This document shows positions 1 through 8,898 of a stretch of DNA of 64,000 nt, in pieces. The translations under genes and the position numbers were made by a program. Within the stretch, counting starts at the first letter, position 1. Each line of letters begins with the position of its first letter. Origin of the DNA: Rhodoferax sp. (lineage in GTDB: Bacteria > Pseudomonadota > Gammaproteobacteria > Burkholderiales > Burkholderiaceae_C); assembly GCF_023700745.1 (NCBI RefSeq), contig NZ_JAMPYG010000002.1:186001-250000 (forward strand), read 5' to 3'. The notes below the pieces were generated by a model. That model was not told where the DNA came from, searched no databases, and saw only the letters and a program-made list of their open reading frames with translations.

Positions 1-636
1 AGCCAGCACAAAAACCTCGTCACCGGCCAGCACACGGGTGTCGGGTGCCACCGGCACTTCAGCGTCCTGCCGGTAGAGCGCCACCACGCGCATCTCGGCC
101 CAGGGAAAGAGCTCGCGAAATTCGCCAATGGTGTGGTTGACCAGGGGACTGCCTTGCGCGGCGCGCATGGCAACCAGATGCGCCCGGCTACGCGAAAACT
201 CAAGCACCTGCAGCGCTTCCGGGTAGTCGATGAGCTTGTGGATGTAATGCATCACCGACTCTTCGGGACAAATCACATGGGTCACGCCAAAGCCGGACTT
301 GCCCAACAAGGCATCGCCTTCAATGAATTCGGGGGAACGCAGGCGCGCCACGGTAACGGGAATGCCAAACACGTCGTGTGCCACCTTGCAGGCCGTCAGA
401 TTGGTCTCATCAAGCGCGGCGCAGGCAACAAACAGGTCGGCATCTTCGGCGCCGGCGCGGCGCAGCACCGACGGCTGGATACCATTGCCCGGCACGCCGC
501 GCAGGTCGAGCCGGTCTTCCAGGTCGCGCAGCAACTCGGGGTCAGGGTCGATCAGGGTGATGTCGTTTTGCTCGGAAACCAGGCTCTCGGCGACGCTTTC
601 GCCGACGCGCCCGGCCCCCAGAATAATGATGCGCAT
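1..636 (-). CDS. trkA: Trk system potassium uptake protein TrkA (partial)
   Basis: NAD-binding regulatory subunit of the Trk potassium uptake system, a peripheral protein on the cytoplasmic side of TrkH. The product begins MRIIILGAGRVGES, a Rossmann GxGxxG loop, followed by the acidic end of beta-2 in TLIDPDPE and the segment VPGNGIQPSVLRRAGAEDAD, typical of RCK/TrkA_N domains. A TrkA_C domain starts near residue 140. The frame is open at the left edge, so only the first 212 codons, about half of the usual ~460 residues, are present. The start ATG is at 634-636. The spacer upstream of it, up to the acyl-CoA dehydrogenase stop, is filled by hairpin repeats. Confidence 0.9.
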   Translation of the reverse strand, partial: MRIIILGAGRVGESVAESLVSEQNDITLIDPDPELLRDLEDRLDLRGVPGNGIQPSVLRRAGAEDADLFVACAALDETNLTACKVAHDVFGIPVTVARLRSPEFIEGDALLGKSGFGVTHVICPEESVMHYIHKLIDYPEALQVLEFSRSRAHLVAMRAAQGSPLVNHTIGEFRELFPWAEMRVVALYRQDAEVPVAPDTRVLAGDEVFVLA

Positions 637-670
637 AGAGGAAGCCTTGTGTTGTGCGAATCATAACGGG

Positions 671-858
671 GCACGACCAGCCCGCTTCGCGTGCTGCGGT
701 CTGTCACCACAAGGTGAGCAACCAACATCCGACAATCGGTTGGGGACAGAGCTGGCCCGCTTCGCGTGCTGCGGTCTGTCCCACAAGCTTGAACAGCCGA
801 CATCCGACGAACAGTTGGGGACAGAGCTGGGTCGCTTCGCGACACTGCGGTCTGTCCC
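671..858. repeat. Tandem hairpin repeats (GGGACAGA/TCTGTCCC type)
   Basis: Three imperfect units with a period of about 75 bp lie between the acyl-CoA dehydrogenase stop and trkA. Two units are complete, with arms GGGGACAGA at 742-750 and TCTGTCCC at 775-782, then 817-825 and 851-858. The first unit is degenerate, with only TCTGTCA near 699. The loop of each unit carries a GCTTCGCG-type core and the units are joined by a conserved ACATCCGAC linker. A related single element, GGGTCAGA/TCTGACCC, sits at 18466-18501. The organisation resembles REP-type intergenic palindromes; no coding is evident. Confidence 0.7.
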
Positions 859-864
859 ACAAGC

Positions 865-1992
865 TTATAAGTTTCTCTGAATGATGATTTTCTGCACGTC
901 GGAGGTGCCTTCGTAGATCTGGCAGACGCGCACGTCGCGATAAATCCGCTCCACCGGGAAGTCGCTGACCACACCGTAGCCACCCAGGGTCTGGATGGCA
1001 GCGCTGCACACTCTTTCTGCCGTTTCACTGGCAAACAGCTTGGCCATGGCGGCCTCTTTCAGGCAGGGTTTGCCGGCATCGCGCAAGGACGCCGCGTGCC
1101 AGATGAGTTGGCGCGCGGCTTCCAATTGGGTCGCACACTCGGCCAGCCGGAAACCCACCGCCTGGTGGTTGAAGATGGCTGTGCCAAAGCTCTGGCGCTC
1201 CTTGGCATAGGCCAGCGCCACCTCGAACGCGCTGCGCGCCATGCCCACACTTTGCGCGGCGATGCCGATACGCCCGCCCTCCAGGCCACCCAGGGCAATG
1301 CCATAACCCTGGCCCTCGCTGCCGATCAGGTTCTCTGCGGGAATGCGGCAATTGTCAAAGTTGATCTGCGCGGTGTCGCTGGAATGCTGGCCCAGCTTGT
1401 CTTCGAGCCGCGCCACCACGTAGCCGGGCGCGCTGGTAGGCACCAGAAAGGCGCTCATGCCTTTCTTGCCGGCGCCCTTGTCAGTGACGGCGATGACAAT
1501 GGCCACGTCACCATTTTTACCGCTGGTGATGAACTGCTTGACGCCGTTGATGACATAACCGTCGCGCTCTTTCACTGCGGTGGTACGCAGCGAGGAGGCG
1601 TCGGAGCCCACATGCGGCTCGGTCAGACAAAAGGCACCCAGCATCTGCCCTTGGGCCAGGGGCGTCAGCCACTGTTTTTTCTGCTGCGGGTTGCCGTAAC
1701 GCATCAGGATGGCGTTGACCGGGCAGTTGGTCACGCTGATCACGGTGCTGGTGCCGCCGTCTCCGGCCGCAATTTCTTCCAGCACCAGCGCCAGTGTCAG
1801 ATAGTCCAGGCCGGCACCGCCAAGCTCCTCGGGCACGCAAATGCCATAAGCACCGAGTGCCGCCAGTCCCTGGTGCGCGGCCTTGGGGAAGTGGTGTTCT
1901 TTATCCCACCTGGCGGCATTGGGCCAGAGCTCGATCTGGGCAAAGTCGCGCACCGCGTCGCGGATCATTTCCTGGTCTTGGGTCAGCAACAT
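865..1992 (-). CDS. Acyl-CoA dehydrogenase (short/branched-chain type)
   Basis: FAD-dependent acyl-CoA dehydrogenase, 375 residues, that introduces the 2,3-double bond in an acyl-CoA and passes electrons to ETF. The N-terminal helical domain starts at residue 1. The FAD/substrate signature CLTEPHVGSDASS and the loop QFITSGKNGD lie mid-protein. The C-terminal helical domain ends with IYEGTSDVQ, in which Glu361 is at the usual position of the catalytic base. The start ATG at 1990-1992 lies 15 bp after the thiolase stop, so the gene is the last of the minus-strand fatty/branched-chain acid run. Exact chain-length specificity cannot be read from sequence; butyryl- or 2-methylbutyryl-CoA is likely. 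Confidence 0.9.
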   Translation of the reverse strand: MLLTQDQEMIRDAVRDFAQIELWPNAARWDKEHHFPKAAHQGLAALGAYGICVPEELGGAGLDYLTLALVLEEIAAGDGGTSTVISVTNCPVNAILMRYGNPQQKKQWLTPLAQGQMLGAFCLTEPHVGSDASSLRTTAVKERDGYVINGVKQFITSGKNGDVAIVIAVTDKGAGKKGMSAFLVPTSAPGYVVARLEDKLGQHSSDTAQINFDNCRIPAENLIGSEGQGYGIALGGLEGGRIGIAAQSVGMARSAFEVALAYAKERQSFGTAIFNHQAVGFRLAECATQLEAARQLIWHAASLRDAGKPCLKEAAMAKLFASETAERVCSAAIQTLGGYGVVSDFPVERIYRDVRVCQIYEGTSDVQKIIIQRNL

Positions 1993-2007
1993 GGTTCAGA
2001 CTTTCGT

Positions 2008-3189
2008 TCAGAGCATTTCCAGCGCCACGGCGGTGGCCTCACCACCGCCGATGCACAGGCTCGCCACGCCTTTTTTGAGGCCACGGGCTTGCAGCGCATA
2101 CAGCAGCGTCACCATGATGCGGGCACCGCTGCAACCAATGGGATGGCCCAGGGCGCAGGCACCGCCATTCACATTGACGATGTCGTGGCTCAAACCAAGC
2201 TCGTGCATCAGCGCCATCGGCACCACGGCAAAGGCTTCGTTAACCTCCCACAGATCGACGTCTTTCACGCCCCAGCCCGCCTTGGCCAGCACCTTGTTGA
2301 CCGAACCGATCGGCGCAGTGGCAAACCAGTTGGGCTCCTGCGCATGCACGGCGTGTGCCACCACGCGTGCCAGCGGTTTGAGCCCCAGACTGGCCGCGGT
2401 GGAGGCGCGCATCATGACCAGCGCGGCAGCGCCGTCGTTGATGCTGGAGCTGCTGGCGGCGGTGATGGTGCCGTCCTTCTTGAACGCAGGTTTGAGCGCG
2501 CTGATCTTGTCAAGCTTGACCTTGCCCGGGCCTTCATCGATGGCAATCACACGCTCACCGGCACGGGTGTTGACCGTGACCGGCGCAATTTCGGCGGCAA
2601 AGGCACCCGTGCTGGTTGCCGCCTGCGCGCGCTGCACGCTGGTGGTGGCAAAGGCGTCCTGCTGTGCACGGGTAAAACCGTATTTGGCCGCACAGTCTTC
2701 GCCAAAGGTGCCCATCGAGCGGCCAGGCTCGTAGGCGTCCTCCAGACCGTCGAGCATCATGTGGTCAAAAATGCGGTCGTGGCCGATGCGGTAACCACCG
2801 CGCGCCTTGGGTAGCAGGTAGGGCGCGTTGGTCATGCTTTCCATGCCGCCGGCCACCAGCACGTCGGCACTGCCAGAGATGAGCATGTCGTTGGCCAACA
2901 TGGCGGCACGCATCGCCGAACCACACATTTTGGACAGCGTCACCGCGCCCGCGCTCAGCGGCAAGCCGCCTTTGAGCGCCGCCTGCCGTGCCGGCGCCTG
3001 GCCCTGGCCCGCCATCAGGCAGTTGCCAAACAGCACCTCGTTGACCAGCTCCGGGTTGACACCGGCGCGCTCGACCGCGGCCCGGATGGCCACACCGCCC
3101 AGGTCGTGCGCCGCCAAAGAGGAAAAGTCGCCCTGGAAAGAACCCATGGGGGTGCGGGCTGCGCCCACGATCACTATTTGCTCAGTCAT
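2008..3189 (-). CDS. Acetyl-CoA C-acetyltransferase (thiolase)
   Basis: Type II (biosynthetic-type) thiolase of 393 residues, joining or splitting acetyl-CoA units at the end of branched-chain and fatty acid oxidation or at the start of PHB synthesis. The nucleophile is Cys89 in LSKMCGSAMRA. The C-terminal active-site motifs NGGACALGHPIGCSGAR and CIGGGEA, holding the catalytic His and second Cys, are intact. A strong ribosome site, AAGGAG, lies seven bases before the ATG at 3187-3189. The gene sits between aceK and the acyl-CoA dehydrogenase on the same strand. Context in a leucine/isovalerate cluster favours a catabolic role. Confidence 0.93.
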   Translation of the reverse strand: MTEQIVIVGAARTPMGSFQGDFSSLAAHDLGGVAIRAAVERAGVNPELVNEVLFGNCLMAGQGQAPARQAALKGGLPLSAGAVTLSKMCGSAMRAAMLANDMLISGSADVLVAGGMESMTNAPYLLPKARGGYRIGHDRIFDHMMLDGLEDAYEPGRSMGTFGEDCAAKYGFTRAQQDAFATTSVQRAQAATSTGAFAAEIAPVTVNTRAGERVIAIDEGPGKVKLDKISALKPAFKKDGTITAASSSSINDGAAALVMMRASTAASLGLKPLARVVAHAVHAQEPNWFATAPIGSVNKVLAKAGWGVKDVDLWEVNEAFAVVPMALMHELGLSHDIVNVNGGACALGHPIGCSGARIMVTLLYALQARGLKKGVASLCIGGGEATAVALEML

Positions 3190-3211
3190 GTCAAACTCCT
3201 TGGATAAAAAA

Positions 3212-5062
3212 TCAAATCAATGCCCGTCCCTGCGCCTGGCCGTGTTCCGCTTGAAACCGCTTGTCCCGGTCGTAGGGAAACACGTCATACACATAACCCG
3301 CCTGGACCCGTTCCTTGTGGCTTTGCCAGAACGCCACGTCGAGCAGGTCGGCGTGGTGCTTCATGAACACCGCTTTCACCGCCGGGTTGCCCAGCAGGAA
3401 CGGGCCAAAGGTTTCGGGGAACACGTCTTTCGGACCCACCGTGTACCAGACCTCACCCGACATTTCGTCTTCTTCGTTGCGCGGCTGCGGCACCCGGCGG
3501 AACACGCAGTCGGTGATGTATTCGATCTCGTCGTAGTCGTAAAACACCACCTTGCCGTGGCGTGTGACGCCGAAATTTTTCCACAGCATGTCACCGGGAA
3601 AAATGTTGGCCGCCACCAGGTCCTTGATGGCATTGCCGTACTCGATGACGGCGCGCTCCAGTTGCGCATGGGCACGCTGTGCTTGCGGGCTGGTGTTGGC
3701 GGGGTCGGCGCCACCGGCGTCAAAGACTTCCTGCAGGTAAATATTGAGCGGGATCATGCGCCGCTCGATATAGACGTGCTTCAGGATCACCTCGATCTGG
3801 CCGTCACCATCGCGGTCGCTGATTTCCAGCTGGCTGGGGGCAAATTTCTCGATGTCGGCAATCAGTTCATCGGTGAAACGCTTGCGCGGAAACGCCACCT
3901 CGCTGTACTCCAGCGTGTCTGCCATGCGACCGACGCGGTCATGCTGCTTGACCAGCAGGTACTTACCCTTGATCTGCTCGCGGCTGGTTTCCTTGGGCGG
4001 GGGGAAGAAGTCCTTGATGACCTTGAACACATAGGGGAAGCTGGGCAGGTCGAACACCAGCATGACCATGCCCTTGATACCGGGCGCGATGCGGAACTGG
4101 TCGGTGGAATGGCGCAGGTGGTAGAGGAAGTCGCGGTAGAACAGCGTCTTGCCCTGCTTGGCCAGGCCCAGTGCGTTGTAGATTTCATTGCGCGGCTTGC
4201 GCGGCATCATGCTGCGTAAAAACTGCACATACGCACTGGGGATTTCCATGTCCACCATGAAATAGGCGCGGGCAAAACTGAACAGCATGTGCAGGTCGTC
4301 CTCGCCGTATAGCACCGCGTCAATGGCCAGTTTTTCTTCCCCTTTGACATACAGAATCGGCAGGGCAAAGGCAAACTCGGTAAAACCGTTGATCAGCCGG
4401 CCCACAATGTAGGCGCCCTTGTTGCGGAAAAACAGGCCGGTCAGCACCTGAATCTGAAAATTGGCACGCAGGGTGGCATCACCCAGCAGGCGGTTCAACA
4501 CCTCGACCACCCGGCCCACGTCGCGCGGCAGGTCTTCAAAATCACGCCGAAGGTCGAAGTCCCGGACCATTTGCAGCAGCACATCCTGCAGCTTGCCGCT
4601 GGCCGGGTAATAGGCACGGTAGGTGGGGCGCACCTCGGACTCGCTGTTTTCAATGTACTCGGTACTGACCGCCGGGCGAATGAAGATGAAATCATTCTGG
4701 AAATAACTGCGGTGCAGGATTTTGGTGGTGACCGAATTGAAAAAGGTTTCGGCCAGTTCAGGCTGATGGTGGTCCACCAGCAAACCAATGTAGTGCAGCT
4801 TGACCTGGTGCCAGATGGCCATAGGCTGCTCGCCCGCCTTGAACTCACGCTCCAGCCGCGTCGAGCACTCACGCACGCGCAAATCATAAAACTCGATGCG
4901 TTCGCGCTGCGCCCGCTGCTGGCCATGCCAGTCCGCGGTCTCGAAACGGTGCTTGGCGCGTGCCGATTCGGTCCTGAACAAACGGTAATGGCGGTTGAAG
5001 CCATCCATCATGGCTTTGGCAATGTCGTAGGCCAGCGTGGAGTCAAGGCGGGTGGGGAACAT
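3212..5062 (-). CDS. aceK: Isocitrate dehydrogenase kinase/phosphatase
   Basis: Bifunctional enzyme that phosphorylates and dephosphorylates NADP-isocitrate dehydrogenase, setting the split between the TCA cycle and the glyoxylate shunt during growth on acetate or acetyl-CoA-yielding substrates. The 616 residues match the usual AceK length of 570-610. Family sequences are clear throughout, including [14 protein letters not shown] ATP-site residues ([19 protein letters not shown]), [20 protein letters not shown] and [12 protein letters not shown], the protein-kinase-like catalytic and metal-binding segments. Its location inside a leucine/isovalerate degradation run, rather than next to aceBA, fits a need to open the glyoxylate shunt when acetyl-CoA is produced. 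Confidence 0.97.
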   Translation of the reverse strand: MFPTRLDSTLAYDIAKAMMDGFNRHYRLFRTESARAKHRFETADWHGQQRAQRERIEFYDLRVRECSTRLEREFKAGEQPMAIWHQVKLHYIGLLVDHHQPELAETFFNSVTTKILHRSYFQNDFIFIRPAVSTEYIENSESEVRPTYRAYYPASGKLQDVLLQMVRDFDLRRDFEDLPRDVGRVVEVLNRLLGDATLRANFQIQVLTGLFFRNKGAYIVGRLINGFTEFAFALPILYVKGEEKLAIDAVLYGEDDLHMLFSFARAYFMVDMEIPSAYVQFLRSMMPRKPRNEIYNALGLAKQGKTLFYRDFLYHLRHSTDQFRIAPGIKGMVMLVFDLPSFPYVFKVIKDFFPPPKETSREQIKGKYLLVKQHDRVGRMADTLEYSEVAFPRKRFTDELIADIEKFAPSQLEISDRDGDGQIEVILKHVYIERRMIPLNIYLQEVFDAGGADPANTSPQAQRAHAQLERAVIEYGNAIKDLVAANIFPGDMLWKNFGVTRHGKVVFYDYDEIEYITDCVFRRVPQPRNEEDEMSGEVWYTVGPKDVFPETFGPFLLGNPAVKAVFMKHHADLLDVAFWQSHKERVQAGYVYDVFPYDRDKRFQAEHGQAQGRALI

Positions 5063-5096
5063 GCTCGTCCTTTGCCTGTCGCGCGTCCCGGCAGGA

Positions 5097-5759
5097 CTAT
5101 TTTTTCAGCAGCGGACGCGGATAGCGCCTGAAAGCTTCGCGAAAAACGTTCACCACTTCGTCCGGCCCCTGCATGCTGACGGCCAGATCTTTCACCAGCC
5201 CATCCTTCAGGCCATAACACCAGCCGTGTACCGCCACTTTCTGCCCGCGTGCCCAGGCATCCTGCAGTACATTGCTCAAGGCCACGTTGCCCACCTGCTC
5301 GATCACATTCATCTCGCACAGCGTGTCTTCCTGCTCGGCCACTGTCAGGTGGTCCAGACGCCGGCGATGGCGCAATTTGACATCGTGCACATGGCGCAAC
5401 CAGTTGTCGGCCAGCCCGACCCGGGTCCCGCGCAGGGCTGCCAGCACGCCGCCGCAGCCATAGTGCCCCACCACCATGACGTGCTCCACCTTGAGGTGGT
5501 CCACGGCAAACTGGATCACCGACAGTGCATTCAGGTCAGAATGCACCACCACATTGGCGATATTGCGGTGCACAAACACCTCGCCCGGGTCGAGTCCGGT
5601 AATTTCGTTGGCCGGCACGCGGCTGTCGGCACAACCAATCCAGAGGTATTTGGGCGTTTGTTGCTGCGCCAGCTGGCTGAAGAATCCAGGGCGCTGCGCC
5701 TCCATGCGTGCAGCCCAGGTGATGTTGTTGTCCAGCAGGTGTTGGAGTGATGTGTTCAT
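5097..5759 (-). CDS. can: Beta-class carbonic anhydrase
   Basis: Cytoplasmic zinc enzyme interconverting CO2 and bicarbonate; 220 residues, the usual size for the E. coli Can type. Zinc ligands Cys43, His99 and Cys102 and the Asp45-Arg47 dyad are seen in [12 protein letters not shown] and [10 protein letters not shown]. The start ATG is at 5757-5759. The gene lies between isovaleryl-CoA dehydrogenase and aceK on the same strand. Bicarbonate is the substrate of methylcrotonyl-CoA carboxylase, the step after isovaleryl-CoA dehydrogenase, which may explain the placement, although no carboxylase gene is in the window. Confidence 0.95.
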   Translation of the reverse strand: MNTSLQHLLDNNITWAARMEAQRPGFFSQLAQQQTPKYLWIGCADSRVPANEITGLDPGEVFVHRNIANVVVHSDLNALSVIQFAVDHLKVEHVMVVGHYGCGGVLAALRGTRVGLADNWLRHVHDVKLRHRRRLDHLTVAEQEDTLCEMNVIEQVGNVALSNVLQDAWARGQKVAVHGWCYGLKDGLVKDLAVSMQGPDEVVNVFREAFRRYPRPLLKK

Positions 5760-5789
5760 ATGTCAATGTTACCGGGATGTCATATTGCC

Positions 5790-6971
5790 CTAGCAGGTTT
5801 CAGAAAACAGTTCGCGACCAATCAGCATGCGCCGGATCTCTGACGTACCGGCGCCAATCTCGTACAACTTGGCATCACGCCACAGCCGGCCCAGCGGGTA
5901 CTCGTTGATGTAGCCATTGCCGCCAAAAATCTGCACGCCCTCACCGGCCATCCAGGTGGCTTTTTCGGCGGTCCACAAAATCACCGAGGCGCAGTCCTTG
6001 CGCACCTGGCGCACGTGTTCAAGCCCCAGCAAATCCAGGTTTTTGGCCACGGTGTAGGCAAAACTGCGCGCTGCCTGCAACACGGTGTACATGTCGGCCA
6101 CCTTGCCCTGGATCAGCTGGAACTCGCCAATGCTCTGGCCGAACTGCTTGCGGTCGTGGATGTAGGGAATCACGTTGTCCATGACCGACTGCATGATGCC
6201 CAGCGGCCCGCCGCTGAGCACGGCACGCTCGTAGTCCAGCCCACTCATCAGCACTTTGGCGCCCATGTTCAAGCCGCCCAGAATGTTGGCCTCGGGCACC
6301 TCCACGTTGTTGAACACCAGCTCACCCGTGTGGCTGCCGCGCATGCCCAGCTTGTCGAGTTTTTGCGCGATGCTGAAACCCGGCATGCCTTTTTCGATCA
6401 AAAAGGCCGTCACGCCGCGCGCGCCCAGCTCCGGTTCTGATTTGGCGTAGACCACCAGCGTGTCGGCGTCGGGGCCGTTGGTGATCCACATCTTGCTGCC
6501 GTTGAGCAGGTAGTAGCCCCCCTTGTCCTCGGCCTTGAGCTTCATTGACAACACATCGCTGCCGGCGCCCGGCTCGCTCATGGCGAGGGCACCGACATGC
6601 TCGCCGCTGATGAGCTTGGGCAGGTATTTCTGGCGTTGTTCAGGCGTGCCATTGCGCTTGATCTGGTTCACGCACAGGTTGGAGTGCGCACCGTAGGACA
6701 GCCCCACCGAAGCGCTGGCGCGGCTGATTTCTTCCATCGCGATCATGTGCGCCAGGTAACCCATGTTGGCGCCGCCATATTCTTCGCCCACGGTGATGCC
6801 GAGCACGCCCAGCTCGCCCATCTTGCGCCACAAGTCCATCGGAAACTGGTCGCTGCGGTCAATGTCAGACGCCCGCGGGGCGATTTCGGCCTGCGCAAAG
6901 TCGCGCACCGCATCGCGCAGCGCGTCTATGTCTTCACCGAGTTGGAAGTTAAGGCCGGGTAAGTTGTTCAT
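5790..6971 (-). CDS. ivd: Isovaleryl-CoA dehydrogenase
   Basis: FAD enzyme of leucine breakdown, converting isovaleryl-CoA to 3-methylcrotonyl-CoA and donating electrons to ETF. The start at ATG 6969-6971 (MNNLPGLNF) gives 393 residues; a longer upstream frame is not needed. [10 protein letters not shown] is the FAD-binding signature. The diagnostic isovaleryl feature is present: the catalytic base is Glu248 in [13 protein letters not shown], while the usual C-terminal glutamate position is replaced by glycine in [12 protein letters not shown]. It lies downstream of liuR and the PaaI-type thioesterase, and is presumably LiuR-controlled. The family is also called liuA. Confidence 0.95.
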   Translation of the reverse strand: MNNLPGLNFQLGEDIDALRDAVRDFAQAEIAPRASDIDRSDQFPMDLWRKMGELGVLGITVGEEYGGANMGYLAHMIAMEEISRASASVGLSYGAHSNLCVNQIKRNGTPEQRQKYLPKLISGEHVGALAMSEPGAGSDVLSMKLKAEDKGGYYLLNGSKMWITNGPDADTLVVYAKSEPELGARGVTAFLIEKGMPGFSIAQKLDKLGMRGSHTGELVFNNVEVPEANILGGLNMGAKVLMSGLDYERAVLSGGPLGIMQSVMDNVIPYIHDRKQFGQSIGEFQLIQGKVADMYTVLQAARSFAYTVAKNLDLLGLEHVRQVRKDCASVILWTAEKATWMAGEGVQIFGGNGYINEYPLGRLWRDAKLYEIGAGTSEIRRMLIGRELFSETC

Positions 6972-7014
6972 GGGGTTTGTCTCCTGATTTGGTGTGTCGG
7001 GGTAAATTGAAATC

Positions 7015-7449
7015 TCAGTAGGTTTTAGGCACGGCCATGAGCGTTTGCTGCAAGACCGCACAGGCCGTCTCGCGACCGTCATCGGCGATGTGGACCACCT
7101 CGGCCGCGGTCACGATCACGCGTTTGCCGGCCTTGGTGACGCGCCCGGTGGCCAGCAAATTTCCGCCCTGACAGGACGCAAGAAAGTTGATTTTGTACTC
7201 CACCGTCACCACTTCCATGCCCGCCGGGGTCTGGGTCAGACCGGCATAACCAGCCGCAATATCCGCCAGCGCACCCATGGCACCGCCGTGAAACCCGCCC
7301 TGCTGTTGCGTGACCTTATCCGAATACGGCAAGCTCAAGACACAGATCCCGTGCTCGACTCGCTCAACCGCTGCGCCCAACAGGCGCATCAGGCCTTGGC
7401 GTTCAAAACTGCGCTGCACCCGCTGCAGGGGTGTTTCGGGTTGGTTCAT
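7015..7449 (-). CDS. PaaI-family hotdog thioesterase
   Basis: Small (144 residues) hotdog-fold acyl-CoA thioesterase. The family core is seen in [19 protein letters not shown], the helix-bearing catalytic segment, and in VEYKINFLA, the following strand. It probably hydrolyses acyl-CoAs that accumulate during branched-chain or aromatic acid breakdown and so frees CoA. The gene start (ATG 7447-7449) overlaps the stop of the MerR regulator by four bases, indicating one transcript with it and with ivd, 43 bp downstream. The substrate is not determinable. Confidence 0.85.
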   Translation of the reverse strand: MNQPETPLQRVQRSFERQGLMRLLGAAVERVEHGICVLSLPYSDKVTQQQGGFHGGAMGALADIAAGYAGLTQTPAGMEVVTVEYKINFLASCQGGNLLATGRVTKAGKRVIVTAAEVVHIADDGRETACAVLQQTLMAVPKTY

Positions 7450-7850
7450 GGTTTGACTTTCAAGGGCTGGCTCTTGGCGAGCAGGGCTTTGGCTTCACGC
7501 TGGTGTGCTTTGAGTTCATCCAGGTTGGCCTGCAGGTCTTTCATCTGGGCTTCGAGCTGCTGCTGATGCTGTGCCAACACCAGCAAGAATTTTTCCAATT
7601 GCACGGCAGTATCGCGTGGGCTGTCGTACATGTCGATGATCTCTTTGGCCTCGACCAGGCTAAAACCCAGGCGCTTGGCACGCAAAGTCAATTTGAGTCG
7701 TGTTCGGTCGCGGCTGCTGTAGACCCGGCTGCGACCTGCGGGCCCGGTGCGTTCGGGACACAGCAAACCCATGTCTTCGTAAAAACGCATGGCGCGGGTG
7801 GTCAAATCAAATTCTTTGGCCAGGTCGCTGATGCTGTAGGTGTGTGCCAT
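7446..7850 (-). CDS. liuR: MerR-family regulator of leucine/isovalerate catabolism (LiuR-like)
   Basis: One-component transcriptional regulator of 134 residues. The N-terminal winged helix has the MerR pattern YSISDLAKEFDLTTRAMRFY followed by RVYSSRDRTRLK, and a long C-terminal coiled coil runs from about residue 80 to 125. There is no metal-binding cysteine motif, as expected for LiuR, which responds to branched-chain acyl-CoA intermediates. It is the first gene of the run, and a 22-bp near-perfect palindrome lies 20 bp upstream of its ATG, implying autoregulation. The assignment to LiuR rests on the combination of family, neighbours and operator. Confidence 0.82.
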   Translation of the reverse strand: MAHTYSISDLAKEFDLTTRAMRFYEDMGLLCPERTGPAGRSRVYSSRDRTRLKLTLRAKRLGFSLVEAKEIIDMYDSPRDTAVQLEKFLLVLAQHQQQLEAQMKDLQANLDELKAHQREAKALLAKSQPLKVKP

Positions 7851-7869
7851 GACAATGGATTACTTTAGA

Positions 7870-7891
7870 TTGACGTTAACGTAAACGTCAA
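7870..7891. promoter_or_regulatory. LiuR-like operator palindrome
   Basis: Half-sites TTGACGTT (7870-7877) and AACGTCAA (7884-7891) are separated by AACGTA, giving a 22-bp near-perfect palindrome immediately upstream of the MerR regulator gene. Its spacing and centre match the elongated-spacer operators bound by MerR proteins, and the repeated ACGT core is as recalled for LiuR sites of proteobacteria. Regulation of the whole 7850-865 run by this site is inferred. Confidence 0.75.
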
Positions 7892-7948
7892 TTATGAAGC
7901 AAATTCAAGTCAAATTTGCAACCGTGCGCAACGGCCGTCCGGCCCGCG

Positions 7949-8884
7949 TCAGTTCCAGCGCGGCGCAGTCTCACGCGTGAGTTGCTGACGCAGCGCTGCG
8001 TAATTGGGTAAAACCGACTGCACCGTGTCCCAGAAGCGCGGGCTGTGGTTCATCTCGCGCAAGTGACTGAGTTCGTGCGCCACCACGTAGTCAATGACCG
8101 CCAGACTGAAGTGAATCAGCCGCCAGTTCAACCGGATCGAGCCATCCACACGGGCACTGCCCCAGCGGGTGCCGGCATTGCTGAGTGCCAGTTTTTTCCA
8201 ATGCACCCCCAGCAGCGGGGCAAAGTGGTCCAGGCGCTCCTGAAACACCTGCCGGGCCTGGCGCATCAGCCAAGCTTGCACCACATCGCGGATTTGATCC
8301 GGACTGGCATGGTTTGGCAAGCTCAGGCGCAGAATCATGGGAGGCTGAGTGCCTGGCAAGGTTGCCGGTGCAGCGTCAGGAACAAACGCATCGGCCACCA
8401 GTTCGGCACCAGCGTCCGTAAAACCATGTTCCGGATCCAGCTTGAGCCGGATGGTTTGCCCAAGAAACGGCAAACCGGCGCCGTCACGACAATCAATGGT
8501 GTGCTCGGCCAGCCGCGCATGACGCTCGCGGCTTTCCTGCAGTTTGCGCAGGATCCAGGCCGATTTTTCCTGCAGCGCGGCATCCACTTCGGCCAGCGGC
8601 ACCCATTTGGGTGCGCGCACGGCGAGCCCGTGCGGTCCGACACTGAAGCCGATGCTGCGGCGCCGGCCACGTTTGAATTCATAGGCCACCAGCGCATGCC
8701 CCAGGCGCACCTCTCTGCTGGCGTGGGGGTGGCAAAAATGCACAGCCACCCCGGCTACAACGACAGGGTCTTGGGCCGGAGTAGCGGGCTTCGGTTTGGG
8801 CCTGGCCTTGGGCGCTTTCCTGCCAGACACCGGAACCGGATCTTGCTCAAACAAATCCAGTGTGAAACGCAGCAGCGGGTGCAT
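7949..8884 (-). CDS. YgjP-like (DUF45/WLM) zinc metallopeptidase-fold protein
   Basis: A 311-residue protein whose C-terminal third carries the zincin signature VAHELSHLREMNHSPRFW, an HExxH with a downstream third ligand, as in the M48-related YgjP/DUF45 family. The middle part, RRSIGFSVGPHGLAVRAPKW, is the conserved N-terminal strand region of that family. The first 50 residues are a Pro/Lys-rich extension (KAPKARPKPKPATPAQDP) without recognised function. In several bacteria members sit beside restriction genes, but here the neighbours are plsC and gmhB, suggesting housekeeping. No biochemical substrate can be assigned. Confidence 0.85.
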   Translation of the reverse strand: MHPLLRFTLDLFEQDPVPVSGRKAPKARPKPKPATPAQDPVVVAGVAVHFCHPHASREVRLGHALVAYEFKRGRRRSIGFSVGPHGLAVRAPKWVPLAEVDAALQEKSAWILRKLQESRERHARLAEHTIDCRDGAGLPFLGQTIRLKLDPEHGFTDAGAELVADAFVPDAAPATLPGTQPPMILRLSLPNHASPDQIRDVVQAWLMRQARQVFQERLDHFAPLLGVHWKKLALSNAGTRWGSARVDGSIRLNWRLIHFSLAVIDYVVAHELSHLREMNHSPRFWDTVQSVLPNYAALRQQLTRETAPRWN

Positions 8885-8898
8885 GGCTGGGGAAGCCG

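Noticed and set aside
671..858. Possible CRISPR-like array
   Set aside because: Only three degenerate units, each an internal palindrome with conserved rather than variable linkers, and no cas genes.
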